In this document: in pieces, positions 49,820-62,160 of the stretch | Layout of the letters: each line of letters begins with the position of its first letter | Position numbering within the stretch: position 1 is the stretch's first letter | Assembly: GCA_009760855.2 (NCBI GenBank) | Contig: WPIO01000060.1 | Span: 1,231,501-1,295,500 of the forward strand | Source of the DNA: Cristatella mucedo | Taxonomy: Eukaryota > Bryozoa > Phylactolaemata > Cristatellidae | Direction: 5' to 3' | Length of the DNA stretch: 64,000 nucleotides | Notes under the pieces: model-generated | Told to the model about the DNA's origin: nothing | The model's database searches: none | What the model saw: only the letters and a program-made list of their open reading frames with translations | Program-made: the position numbers and the translations under genes

Positions 49820-51010
49820 TCAGGTACCACGAACGCTCCTCGTCAGAAGACAGCAAGCTACCCAGACCGGAGACGACTCGAGGTCAAGTCGGTGATTGGC
49901 GACTTGGTGGATGCATGCTTCGGGTGAACACAGCATGCCACCGGCCTGCCCAGAACCAAAGTTGGAGGCGTTTGTCCCGAAACTGATCAAGCCAAGGCCG
50001 TCCACAGCAAACTGAAAATGTACCGACCCAAAGTTAAAAAAATTCCCATCTAAATGATAACGCTCCATCAGAGCCTTTTTGGCTTGATTCAGGGCAGTCT
50101 TAGGCAAAAGCCCCGCCCGATGAAGGTAGTCAAGCCATGGCAAGAGGAAAGTCCACAAGGCGTCAAGCTTTCGCCAAGTGGTGAGAAGGCTGATCTGCAG
50201 CAGGTTAATGTACCTCGCGAGGGAAGTGAAGGCCTGCTCTATTTCAGCCCTAGGCTGCTTGAGACCTTGCTTGTCACCGAGGTAAGCTGTGGACTCGTTC
50301 TCCAGCATCTTGGGTTTCAGCCTGCCGTGCAGGGTAATTGAGATAGGCACTGCCTTTGCACCATTGCAGGCGCTCACTCAGAACTTCCGTGGGCCGGAAC
50401 TGCATGCCCAGCATCGACACGTTCTGTTCAGCTGCAGACACGAGGGTCTACAGGCCAAAAGATGTGCCTGAGAATATAATAAGGCTATCTGTCAGATCAA
50501 AGAGAATCAGCGATAGAGGGTCGTCCACCAGATGCAGGAAGACGTAGGAATTGTCACCAGCGTCTCATCGCTCACTCGAAGCTCGAGGAACAAGCCGGAT
50601 AGATGTCTTCAACGAAACTGCAGTAGCTCTCGTCCACTCCGGCATGCCGAAGCACATGGACCAGTGAGACATGCACAATGCGTCTGAAGGCATTTTGTAG
50701 GCAAAGGAATGCTGAGTACACCATGCAAGCACCCCCCAATCTTTTCCCTCGTCGTAAACCCTCTTCCCAAGGAAGCACTGCTCTAGGCAGCCCTCTACAC
50801 CCAGAACGAGGCCCATTTGCTGTAGTGACAGCTGAACATAGCCAGCCACGAGCTTGCATAACCTCACTGCTAGGCTGCTAGAGGCACGGTCAAGAGCCTG
50901 ATGGGGCTGAAGTTACCTGGCATACTTAGGTCACCCTGATAGTGAATAAGGATCTTGATACAACCAATTTTTCGTGAGGAAAGGATGGTCCCTATGTAAA
51001 GGCAGTCATT
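49820..51010 (-). mobile_element. R2-clade-like non-LTR retrotransposon RT remnant
   Basis: Minus-strand pseudo-RT in several frames. In order: QGDLSMPGNFSPIRLLTV (the GD-S-PGNFRPI fingers motif), LCKLVAGYVQLSLQQMGLVL with GVEGCLEQCFL, then in a shifted frame FLCLQNAFRRIVHVSLVHVL and ESYCSFVEDIYPACSSSF. Next come AAEQNVSMLGMQFRP, and YLGDKQGLKQPRAEIEQAFT with TWRKLDALWTFLLPWLDYLH. The LDL-NAFGS-PH box and W-KL-AL-TFL-PRL thumb are features of the R2/NeSL-type clades and differ from the CR1/L2 elements. Frameshifts and stops make it inactive. No YADD box is readable. Confidence 0.7.
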
Positions 51011-51069
51011 CAGAATGCTGACATTGAGCCTGCATCTCGGATAGACAAGGTGCAAGTGGCAGCATTCCT

Positions 51070-51312
51070 GACTGTCGGCTCCCGGATATGCATTGAGGCT
51101 CGGCCAAAGCCGGTGGCTATGTCCTCCTCTGGTAGCTGAGACATCAGAATGGACTGCTGAGCTGGGTGATAAGGGATGGTCCGGACGACTAGAGTGCGGA
51201 GATGGTCTTTGCCAACCGTCAGGCCTGCGAATCTGCACTCCCATTGGGAGTGGAAAGCTGCTGGATCACTGGTGAAGTACTTTGGCACTGGCAACTGGAT
51301 CTCGAGGACGGC
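51070..51312 (-). mobile_element. Gag-like retroelement fragment
   Basis: A minus-strand frame contains LPVPKYFTSDPAAFHSQWEC, RFAGLTVGKDHLRTLVVRTI and PYHPAQQSILMSQLPEED. The P-F..DP..F..Q.E..F...GI..D...L..V...I pattern resembles capsid-type gag of invertebrate Ty3/Gypsy elements. The frame extends upstream to 51780 without further recognisable motifs. Assignment is from pattern only; it may belong with the adjacent RT remnant or be a separate insertion. Confidence 0.4.
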
Positions 51313-52707
51313 GTTGGTGTGGTTGGAGCCGGCCTTATTAGCATCAGTGGTTGCTCTCTGGACTTCGCGGCTATCGCCACTTAAAGGCAGCAAAAGCTGA
51401 GTGGGTTGCTCCGAGACTGCCGTGTCTGCCACAATGGGGGCAGTGACTGCAGAGGCAGTATCAGAGGAGTGACCCTCAGAGACCTGGAGGGAAGCCTTTG
51501 AGCCTAAACAGGATTTGATAACAATGAGCGAGCTCCGAACTCGGTGAAGACTGTGGATGCAAGAAAATAGTGGCAGAGGCAGGCACGAGCTCCCTGTCTC
51601 TTGTGGGTGATGACCGACCCACAGAGGACAACTGTGACAGGGGAAGTTGACGATGCTTTCAAGGCCCTCACTAAGAGAAAAGCCAGAGGACAGCACAGGG
51701 CCACTCCCGAAAACATTGTCGACAGACCCCGAGCGAAGAGCCACATGATGCAAGGTCTCCCATCGGTAGGGTTGCATCAAGGACTGAAGTAGCAGTCGCC
51801 ATGGGTGTAGCCAGCACCGGGGAGCTTAGGCCTCAGAATGAAGGATTAGCAGAGCCTGGAAGGTCGGGGCACCGATAGTGGGGCCGAGACCGCTCGAAGA
51901 AGTGGCAGGAATTCGTCAAAACGAGGAGAAGCAGCCTGGGCCAGAGGACTGGAGGCTGTACCGTGGCCTTGCTGCCGTGGTTGCAGCACAGTAATGTGCA
52001 AACTGGCCGCGAGCCCTGCGGTTGGCACACAGATGAGACAGCGTTCATGCCATGCTGATGTGCCATGGGGCACATCACTGATAAGAGAAATGTGCTCGGC
52101 ACATCTCACTAATATTCTCCGAAGAGCCACAGTTGATGCATGCTGGGACATGCCCCACATATCGTTCGGTGCAGGCCTCACTGTCAGTCATGAGGACCAG
52201 AGAGATCGGCCTATCGACAGTCAAGGCAAGTACATATCGTTTGGACGGCACCAGTCGTACTGACGAGGTATCCTGAACTCCATCACATTGCCATTCTCCT
52301 GGAGCACAATGGACATGCAATCAGCAGGGTGTCCAAATTAAGGCCCTTGACGATAATTGATTCCTGTGGGCGTCCCATTTACCCGGTGCCCTGGTGGTCG
52401 CCTGCAGCAGATGTCTTCGCCAGGCTTAACGCCTGCTTGTCAGTTTGACAGCAAAGGGTGAAGACAGAAATAATTGATGCTCAAGGCCGAGCGATCTTCA
52501 CCCACTGGATGTATGGGTACAAAGCCAGAAGGCCGGCAGGAGACGGCTTCTCTCCCTTCCCAGGCTCCCGGCAGGGGCTCCTCCAGTTGGTTGGGGGTAT
52601 CCAGCCAGGTATATCCAGCCTGGTAAGTCTGGCAGATCTGGCAATCTGGCAGCCTATCCAGCCTGGCAGTCTCACCCTGGGATGCCACAGCCACATAACC
52701 CTCTGGA

Positions 52708-55700
52708 AATGGTTTGACGAATTACCACAATCCACTGCAATCCAATACAATCTACTCGAATCAGGCTAACGTCGACCAGACATAAGTATTGCCGAGCTTT
52801 AATTTTACACTGATATTGTTGTACAGGCTAGAATTTATCTGACCATAAAATTTCATGTTGCTGTGCACGCACCCACTTATTCACATGATGTTTGGCACAG
52901 GACGCATGTAACACAATTTACTTCAATATATCACAATCCATCGCAATCCATACTAGTTCATGTCAAACAAACCAAAAATCGGCTGCACCAGCTCCAAATC
53001 GTTTGGAATATCAAACTGTGCTACACGTAAGATTGATCCAGAGAATTTCGCTTGAAACCGGTCAAGCGTTCTCACGAAGTCCACTGAAATAACATCGAAG
53101 TGGCCCAGGCCAATACTGAAATCCACGACAATGCACCGCAATCCGATGCATTACACCACGCAACGAATGAAATCATGTTTGAAAAGATCCTTTTTTGATT
53201 GCATATGATAGCAAACTCTGCGAAAACTGCACTTACAAAATTTGCTCTCATTGGCACGGCCGTTCTCGTGCAATGGCCTGCAATCGACTCAGTAGCACTG
53301 GCCAGTACTGCACTCCACTTCAGTTCACCAAATCAACCGAATAAAAAATCGAAATAGATTGCGCTAAGCTGCAGTTTTTATTGCACATTAAAGTGAACCG
53401 TGTTGTCTAGACAACCAAGTAAATAAAAAAAATTCGCATCCTCACACTATGGCAATGGGCGGCTATCGTCAGAAAAGACCTGGAAAACTAGCACAATCCA
53501 CTACATTCCACTGCAAATCATCCTCAAATAGAAATCGCGAAGCTCTAATTTGACATTGCATTAGGACTAAACTCAGATCAAAGTCCACACACGAACTTTC
53601 GCTCCATTGTGCACACGTAGTCTTATGCAATGAATTGCAATCGACTGCAACGGCCCGGTCCCATACACCAGTCTGCTTCAATCCAATCGAACCCACTGCA
53701 ATCTGCCGCACAGCGACCAGGCTTCGTATACTAGAAGCTCTAATTATGATTGCAAGTTGCTCTACTCTTCGGTTTTGCGTACTCGTATAACTTCACGGTT
53801 AATGCCTTGGAATTCTGCCGCAAGGAACTGCAATCGGTTGCAACTGCCGGGGCCAGTAGTCAATCTACTGCAACCCACGGCAAAATGACCAGAATACGTA
53901 CACTTTTAAGCTCTAATAGTGGTTGCACGTTGCTCTAATTTTTGGTTATTGTGTCATCCCACAATTTCACTGCAATCACCTCGACCATTCGGCAGCAATG
54001 CACTGCAATTGACTGCAATGGCTTGGGCCAATACCTTAATAATCATAATAATAATAATGCACTTGATAAATCCCCTTCAGAGAACTCAATCTCTCTCTAG
54101 GTGCTTTACATTTGCTGCAAAGGGAAATGCAATTAAATGGTGAGTAATATCGTGCTTGGCAAACAACATGAATGCCATGGCTCGGGGTGACATGCACAGG
54201 GTCAGCATGCAAATGTGGTTAGTGGCAGCATGCACAGTGTCAGCACAGATAAGCACATGAAGGGCGAATCACAGGGACCCACCAAATGCTGTCATAAATA
54301 GGTGTTTTTAAGATCTTTTTAAATGTGGTAGGTCACGGGATGTTCTGACGCAGGTCGGGAGGGAGTTCCAGGCTTTGGGAGCATACAGAACTATATGCAC
54401 GGTCTCCATAGGATTTTAGGTTTGTACGATGTATTTCTAGACTGTTGGATTCCAAAAAGCAGGTGGTACGATGCTTGGCCTGATGGGGGAGTATATCTGA
54501 GAGATAGGCTGGAGCCAAAGAATGAAGTGACCTAAAAGCTAGCAACAAAACCTTGAAGTCAATCTGTTGCTTGACTGGCAGCCAGTGCAGTTCGGCGAGA
54601 AGTGGTGCAATGTGGCAACTGCGATGCTCACGACAGACAAGCCTAGCTGCGGAGTTTTGCACTAGCTGCAATTGCCTGATTGCACATGCTGGTAATCTAC
54701 AGCAATCTAAGAGAAAAAGCCCTAAAATCGACTCCGCAATCTTCCAGTTGTTAATGCATATTAAAAAAGCACACTGGTTAAAGTCAACCACATCATTTTA
54801 AGCAGTTGCGCATGTATAATCTTTGGCAATGCATGGCAATCTACGGCAATGGCTCGGCTCACGGCAGCAACAAACTACAATCCGTGGCAAGTCCACCCTA
54901 CATTAGCTGCACGAAGTGCTGATTGTCATCGCATTCCACATTTATCTGTGCTAAAAGTGAAACTCTAGGACTTTCAAGCTATTGTACACATTATTCGTCA
55001 ACGATACAGGGCAATCGACACCAATGGCAGGGACCAATACTACATTGCGTGGCAAATTGATGAGAAATTGGCTACACCAAGCTACAATTCTCATTCCACG
55101 TGACATCTTACTGCGTGCACACATATTTTCAATCCTTTCAATCGGCTCTGAACGTTCAATCTTGGGCAATTCATTGCAATCGACAGCAATGACCCGAGCA
55201 AATACGGAAATCCATTACGATATATCGCAAATCACTAAGAACTGACTGGGCCAAGATCAAATATATCTTACCTGTCACAGTCCACTGTGTTGGATGTGCA
55301 ACCAAATCTTTTCAACTAACCGTGTGCGTACAATCGCGAGTAGTCAATGGCAATCGACAGCAATATCCTTGGCAAATACCCTAATTCCCGCAAAGTAAAG
55401 AGAAATAGCCAGTGCGAAGCCCTAATTGTCATTACATATAACATTCAGCTTCGTCCAAAGTAAAAACATGGAATTTTCAAGATGCTAAGCCGGCTAACTG
55501 TCAGCAATGCACGGCAATCTACAGCAATGGTAGGGGCCGATGGGCCATTCCGTGAAAAATTGACAAGATTGGCTGCAATAAACTGCAGCTCTCATTCCAC
55601 AAACATGTAACTGTACGAACGCATAATTTTCACTTATTGTGCGCGGTCAATCGAAGGCAATGCACGGCAATCGATGGAAATAGACGGCAATGGCCCGGGG

Positions 55701-56205
55701 AATAGGCTAATCCACAACGGTCAGTTACAATTGGACTGACAGCTACTGAGAGAGGCTCCAAACTTTCTGGCGAATCGCACTACACTGCATTAAAAGTGCA
55801 GCCACATCCTTTTAAATAATTGACAATCGAGGGCAATGCACGGCAATCGACGGTAATGGCCCCGCCTCTACCTTAATCTATTTCAAATTTGCTGGAAATC
55901 GGTTGTTTAAATTTGCAATTATCCCACCACATAACGATCATTGTGGGCACACATACTGTCTTTTTTCGCGTTCAACCTTGGGCGATCCATGGCAATCAGC
56001 GGCAATTTCCCGAGACAATACAGCAATCTACGATCGTCTGTTGCAGTTAGAAACAAAGCCACTCTGACAAGGTCAAATTTTCTTGCCTAACTGTGTGCTT
56101 CCTCAAAAATGCAACCTCGTCCTTTCAGCCAGTCGTGAACGTACATGTGAGGGCAATATGCGGCAATCGGCCTAGGAAAATACGAAAATCTATAACGGTC
56201 CATTA
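52708..56205 (+). repeat. Foldback left arm: satellite-like array, inverted partner of 56880-59535
   Basis: The arm begins tggtttgacgaattaccaca and continues as ~155-190-bp subrepeats, each with a core like gcaatcgacagcaatggccc, repeated near 53275, 53635, 53825, 53998, 54830, 55005, 55175, 55355, 55510, 55670, 55835, 55990 and 56155. The arm reads, unit for unit, as the reverse complement of the right arm: taccacaatccactg at the outer end, gaccagaca…ttgccgagct next, gttcaacct-gggcgatccatgg near 55975, and cagtta-aaacaaagc near 56065. A LINE (54042-54692) interrupts it. Confidence 0.85.
54042..54692 (-). mobile_element. CR1/L2-like LINE 3' end inserted in the foldback arm
   Basis: Minus-strand copy with RLQLVQNSAARLVCREHRSC, HIAPLLAELHWLPVKQQIDF and SLAPAYLSDILPHQAKHRTT, a frameshifted C-terminal end, then the 3' UTR to an (ATT)n tail at 54042-54060. 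Foldback sequence resumes at taatctacagcaatctaag. The right arm has no matching insertion, so the LINE came later. Confidence 0.9.
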
Positions 56206-56879
56206 AAAATAGACTGGTAACTGCTGGGTGACGCTCCCGTATTGATTTCTTGTTCGCGCATACTCTTTTTTTGGTGAGATCAGGAAATTCGTTGGTAGTA
56301 CCAGCTCTCGGTCACCGTATTACAATTAACGGCAAAGGTCCATGTCAATACAGCAATCTTCACCAATCCTTTGCAAATCGCGGCACTTAGGCTGTGCAAA
56401 ACTCAAGTATGCATCAGGTATGACGTTGCACTTTTTTGAAGTGAGATGTTATACCTAATGTAATATGCCTAATAAAATGCTTCTTTGTCCGAATGAGAAA
56501 GTCCTTAATAGCTTGGCAGTGACCTGCAAACCGAAAGTTTACTCACAACCCTTGAAACTTGTAACCTGCAAACTGAAAGTTCGCACCCCTGGAAACTTCC
56601 TTCGCAGCCCTCAGGTAGAGGAAGATAAATAAATGTCTATCATGTTCACCTTAACATCACTAGAGGTGTCAGCCTGACGGATTACTAGTTAATGTAGCTT
56701 CTCCCCTTACCGCCGATGTTTTAGTACTCACCGTAACTCTAATGTTCACCACACTTGGCAGTGGAGGACCGGTGCCATATTTTGCCAGCTAACCACAACG
56801 TCTCCCTCACCGGGTACGATCGCTTGACCCATATCCCTGATCTTACGACTTGAGTTGAGTGTGTACACTTACGAAGAAT
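56206..56879. other. Foldback spacer / loop
   Basis: About 0.67 kb between the arms. The left part (to ~56400) still contains a subrepeat-like core (acaattaacggcaaaggtcc) without a partner on the right. A ~44-bp direct repeat (cctgcaaaccgaaagtttac / cctgcaaactgaaagttcgc) lies at 56522-56600. No open frame of note. Confidence 0.6.
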
Positions 56880-59535
56880 AGTTTTCCGTAATTTCCCAGT
56901 CCGTTGCCACCGATTGCCACGCATCACCCTCGCTTGTACATTCAAGAGTAGCTGATATGATGCGGTTGCACTTTTAACACAGCACACTGTTACGCAAGAA
57001 AAACTTGATCTCAGAGCAGCTTTGTTTGTAACTGTAACCGACAATCATAGATTGCTGTATTGTCTGGGGCGATTGTAGTCAATTGCCATGGATTGCCCAA
57101 GGTTGAACGCGAAAAAGGACAGTATGGGCGCCCACAACGAGCATTATGTGGTAGGATAATTACAAATTCAAACAGGAAATTTGAACTAGATTGCTGCAGA
57201 GACCGAATCATTGCCATCGATTGCCTTGCATTGCCGTCGATTGTGCTTTTGACGATTATTTGAAAGGATGTGGCTGCAATTTTAACGCAGCGTAGTGAAC
57301 TCAAAAAAAGTTAGAGCTTCTCTCAGCAACTGTCGGCCAATTAGTAACTGTCCGTTATGGATTGGCGTATTTCCCGGGATATGGCCGTCGATTGCCTTAC
57401 GTTGCCTTCGATTGAACGAGCACAATGGGTGAAAATTATGCACGCAACAGGTACATGTTGCGTGGAATGAGATTTTCAGTTTATTGCAGGCAATCGTCAA
57501 TTTTCCACGGATCGCCCTATTGGCCCCTACCATTGTTGTAGATTGCCGTGCATTGGTGACAGCTAACGAACCATTAATCTTGAAAATGCCGTGGTTTTGC
57601 TTTAGACGCAGCGGAATGTTATATGTAATGACAATTAAGGCTTCCGCACTGGCAATGTCTCTTCAATTGGCCGGGAATTGGGGTAATTGCCCAGGACAAT
57701 ACTGTTGATTACCATTTATTGCTCGCAATTGTACATGCATGGTTGGTTGAAAGGAATTAGTTGCACATTCAACACAGTGGGCTGAGACAGGTAAGATATA
57801 TTTGATCTTGGCCCAGTCAGTTTCCAGTGATTTGCGATGGATCGTATTGGATTTCCGTATTTGCCTGGGCGATTGCTGTCGATTGTCATGCATTGTCCAA
57901 GATTGATCGTTCATAGCTGATTGAAAGTGTTGAAAGAATGTGTGCACGTAGTGAGATGTTACGTAGAACGAGAATTGAGGTTTGGAGCAGCCGATCTCTC
58001 ATCAATTTGCCACGTAGCTCAGAATTGGTCCCTGCCATTGCTGTCACTGGCTGTGCATCGTTGATAATTAATGAGCAAAATAGCTTGAAAGTCGTGCAAT
58101 TTTACTTTTAGCACAAAGACATGTGAAATGCGATGACAATCGGCATTCGAGCAGTCAATTTAGGGTTGACTTGCCACAAATTGTTGTTTATTGCTGCCTT
58201 GGGCCGGGCCGTTGCCATTGATTGCCATGCATTGCTAGAGATTAGACGGGCGCATTTGCTTGACATGCTGTGGTTGACTTTAACCATTGTGCTTTGTAAC
58301 AAGCATTAAAATTGCAGGATTGCGAAACGGATTTCAGGGCATTCCATCAGATCTGTAGATTGAGATATTGGCTAGAGCCATTGCAGACAACTGCTGCGTG
58401 TTCCTGCTAAATGTTCAAGATTATTGCAGTGAAATTGTGGGATTAAACAGTAACTGAAAGTTAGTGCTAAGTGCAATTACTATTAGAGCTTAAAGTGTAC
58501 GTATTCTGGTCATTTTGCAGCGGGTTGCGGTGGATTTGCTAATGGCCCAGGCAGTTGCAGTCGATTGCAGTGCATTGCTGCAGAATGGCCGAGGCAATTA
58601 CAATGAAGCTATGGGAGTACACAAAAACTGAAGAGTAGAGCAGCGTGCAATCATAATTATAGCTTCTAGTGTACGAAGTCTGGTCGCTGTGCGGCGGATT
58701 GCAGTGAATGGAGGCAGATTGGTGTATGGGACTGGGCCGTTGCAGTCGATTGCAATTCATTGCATGAAACCGCGTGTGCACAATGGAGCGAAATTTTGAG
58801 GGTTCTCTTTGAACTGAGCTTAGTCTTATAGGCAATCTCAATTAGAGCTTCGCAAGGGTAGTTTTCCAGGTCATTTCAGACGATTGCTGCTTATCGCCAC
58901 AGTGGGATATTGCATACTTTTTTTTTTATTTTGCCTGGTTTTGCACACCACGGTTTACTTTGATATGCAATAAAAATGGAGCTCGGCGTAATCTATTTCA
59001 ATTTTTATGCTGCGGGCTCGGTGGATTGAAGTGGATTGTGTAATTGGATAGGGCTACTGCAGTCGATTGCACTGCATTGCACGAGAATGGCCGGGCCAAT
59101 GCAAGTACATTTTTTAAGTGTAATTGTCGCAGAGTACTCGGTCAAATGCAATCAAATAAGGAGCTTTTCGAACAGGATTTCCTTCGTTGCATGATGGCAG
59201 TGGATTACGATGGATTGCCGTGGATTTCACCAATGGCCTGGGCCACTGCGATGTTGTTTCAGTAGACTTCTTGAGAGAGCATGAGCGCTATCGCGAGAAA
59301 TTTTCTAGGTTCATTGTACGGGCTGCGTAGTTTGACATTCAACAGTTTTAGGAGCTATGGGTAGCTGATTTTTCGTGGATTTGATGAGAATTAGAATGGA
59401 TTGGAAGTGCGAGTGAGAACAGCGACGTGAAATTTGGTGGACACATCAAACGTGCACTACAATATTAGTGCAAAATTTGAGCTCGGCAACGCTGCTGTCT
59501 GGTCAATGCTAGCATAATTCCAGTGGATTGTGGTA
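56880..59535 (-). repeat. Foldback right arm: inverted copy of the array
   Basis: The subrepeats now read in reverse complement, with cores such as ggcgattgtagtcaattgcc (57070), cattgccatcgattgccttg (57210), gcgattgctgtcgattgtca (57870) and gttgcagtcgattgcagtgc (58555), at ~140-185-bp spacing. The outer end (cagtggattgtggtagttca) mirrors the start of the left arm. Matching is unit-specific, not only at the shared core. The arm is ~2.65 kb, slightly shorter than the left arm without its LINE. Confidence 0.85.
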
Positions 59536-59815
59536 GTTCATCGAACCTGTAAGCCACCACTGGTCAATGAATCAAGCACCAACGGCCAGTGCTGGCAGGA
59601 GCTGGCTGGCAGGTGCCCTGGAAGGGATTTGTGGTAGCAGTCTGGCCTGCCTGATTACTATCATTTACCAAATAGGTGCCTTTGCTGGGGTCGGAAGCTG
59701 AGCGAAGAGTGGAAGAAACCGAGGCGGCTTGAGTGAAAGTGTCCCTGAAAACACCAAGGGGGCAGTGGCATCCAGTCGCGGTCTACCGACCGAGGTGGCA
59801 GGTCGCTGACCAAAA

Positions 59816-60232
59816 TTGCTAAAGGTGTCAAAGACGAAAAAAGAAAATGTTGCCAACATTGCAGGCTACTTAGGAGCAGCAGGGTCCTCCGGATGGGCTG
59901 TAGATGGCCCAGACGCCTCAGTTGCTGCAAACATGGTGTCGTCGGCTGTGGCTGACGAAATATGCCCTAGGGTGGCAACTTGGAATCTAGCCGTCAGGCC
60001 CAGAGTCCTCGCCAAAAGAGTGCAAATGATGCACGAAATGTATTCTAAATTTTCATGGACTAGAAAAATTGGGACTGTCTTACCTAGGAATTGGATGGGA
60101 AAAACCGATCCTTGTGAACGAAGGCGGCTGGCAGAGAAAATTAGGGTATATTATATAGCTAATGCCCGTGACAAATCACGGGAACTTAGGTGTTGCGTTA
60201 CAAAGTTACCATTACAATTAGGTGTATATTGA
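59816..60232 (+). other. Unassigned 138-codon open frame
   Basis: An open frame just outside the foldback, antisense to gene B, beginning MLKVSKTKKENVANIAGYLG. The C-terminal half is basic (RRLAEKIRVYYIANARDKSR). No family is recognised and no splice signals or neighbours support it. It may be chance. Confidence 0.2.
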
Positions 60233-61199
60233 CATAGTGGAAAATATGCCTATATGGTTAGTCCGGGAGGAATCCACCATACGACCTGGTTGTGAATGCA
60301 TGTTTTTTGACGAAAGTCTCTTTATATTTTTAACTTGTAATAGGTGACGCGTGTGCTGAGTTATATCACACGATGCTTCTTGGCTTCAACTATAGTCTTT
60401 TTCTATTGGAGAGTTTGTTTTAAGCACGTTATTCATTGAATTTTGGTGGTTTGGCACTTAATGACTTCCTACGTTTATCTTGTCATTGTTTCCGTTAGCT
60501 ATGCATACTTTGTGCTAGAGTCCCTTGTTTTGTTCCCTGTTCATTTCAGTAAAACTTACCTGGCTGTGCCAGTCAAGAAACTTTAGAAAACTGCAACTTT
60601 GCTTCGCAAGACAGTACTGATTGTCCTCATACAAGTCTGGTTAGCCAGCACCACCGAGGGCTAATCTTAAATTATTATTTACTAGAGAAAAAAGTGTATA
60701 GAGGCATAGTATAGACGTTTTTCAAAGCTATTTTTAATAATTATTTTAGGAAAAACGCACATCTCCTCTTGTAAAATTGTTTATATTAATTTTTTAGTGA
60801 CTGGAAATGGATCAGCATTTAATTATGTGCAAAAGAATTACAAACTTGCAAACCAACCTTAAATTTATATTACCTACACAACAAGCCCAAAGTGAAAAAC
60901 TGCAGGCCAATTTTAGCACTAAACTCTTATCGCTTAATTACAGACAGTGGCAGCAAGGTGTAGTCAAATTCCACGGCAAATTACCTTCCCTATTGGAGAT
61001 GTTTCAAGGCACTCACCATGTATGCACTGCCTTACATTTTTGGAGCTGTTCTAGAAACATCAGAAAGTTCACAATGTCATTGTAATGTCAATAACCGTGA
61101 GATTGTAACTAAATAACTAACAAAACTAAACTATTATCACCTCAATTTAATGCAGTGCATTAGTCTCTACATTCAAAAACGCTTCCTCTAGTTAACTAG

Positions 61200-62160
61200 T
61201 GACCTCGTTCTGAAGTTAACTAGTGACGTCGTCCAAATCAAAGAATACGGCTAGTCCTCTAAACTGTATTCCCAATTTCCTAATTCTGCGATGCTTATAT
61301 CTGCTGCTGCTGCCATCCAACCTAACGTCATAAATGTGTTAGTAGTCTCAGGGCATGTCCTAGAACCCTTCAAGAAGGCTGTTATCAGGCCAATACTTAA
61401 GAAAGCAACACTAGACCAAGACAACTTAAGCAACTTCCGCCTAGTCTCCATTCTATCGTTCCTATCTAAGACACTGGAACGAGTCGTGGTAGAACCGTTG
61501 AACTCATATATTAAAACTTCAAACCTTGCTAGTAAGTTCCAGTCTAGCTATAGAGCTTAAATATGAGTGACACCCCCATAATTGGCATTGCTTCTGGTGT
61601 ATAACGACCTACTAATAAATGAAGATTTAGGTGTATTATCTCTGACACAATGGATCACCAAAACCTTCTTGGTGGCCCCTCACCTCACCTGGGCATCACT
61701 GGAACTGCAATAGATTAGTTACTCTCTCGGTGGGAAACTCCAGAGTATTCACATTAATGTTTACAGATCATTCGAGGAGACCCTGAGATGTGGAATATCT
61801 CAAGAAACTGTGCTGGGTCCCGCCCTTGTCACGGTTTATACTCCCCCTCTTGCCGATGCAATTGTCAGGCACAAACTTTTACTTCTATTCTTAGTTGTAC
61901 CTATGCATTGATCTCTCACAGCCTTCCAGCTTGTCAAATTTTCTAAATTTCCTCGCTCCATATATCGATGACATTCTACCATAAGCAGCAGTGACGTTTC
62001 TTCAATTGAACGATGATAAAACTAGCTTACTAGTTATGGGCAAATTAAAGGCTATCCAGAATTTGGAAAGGATACAGCCTGTTCATTCTGGAGGAAATCT
62101 ATACGTTCTGTTCCAAAATGACCTTTAATTAGACGAAAAAACAGCTCACCAAATGATGAT
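61200..62160 (+). mobile_element. Decayed CR1/L2-like LINE, upstream RT part
   Basis: Frames at 61291-61560 read VLVVSGHVLEPFKKAVIRPI, LKKATLDQDNLSNFRLVSIL and SFLSKTLERVVVEPLNSYIK. This is the same block as 29225-29330 and 32090-32270. Downstream, degraded SAAFDTIDH, GVPQGS and NDDKT-LLVMGK equivalents continue to about 62160, where an insertion follows. Confidence 0.8.

Noticed and set aside
52708-59535. Frames of 60-100 codons within the foldback arms
   Set aside because: They arise from repeated subunits read in different phases, with no conserved frame between units and no protein motif.
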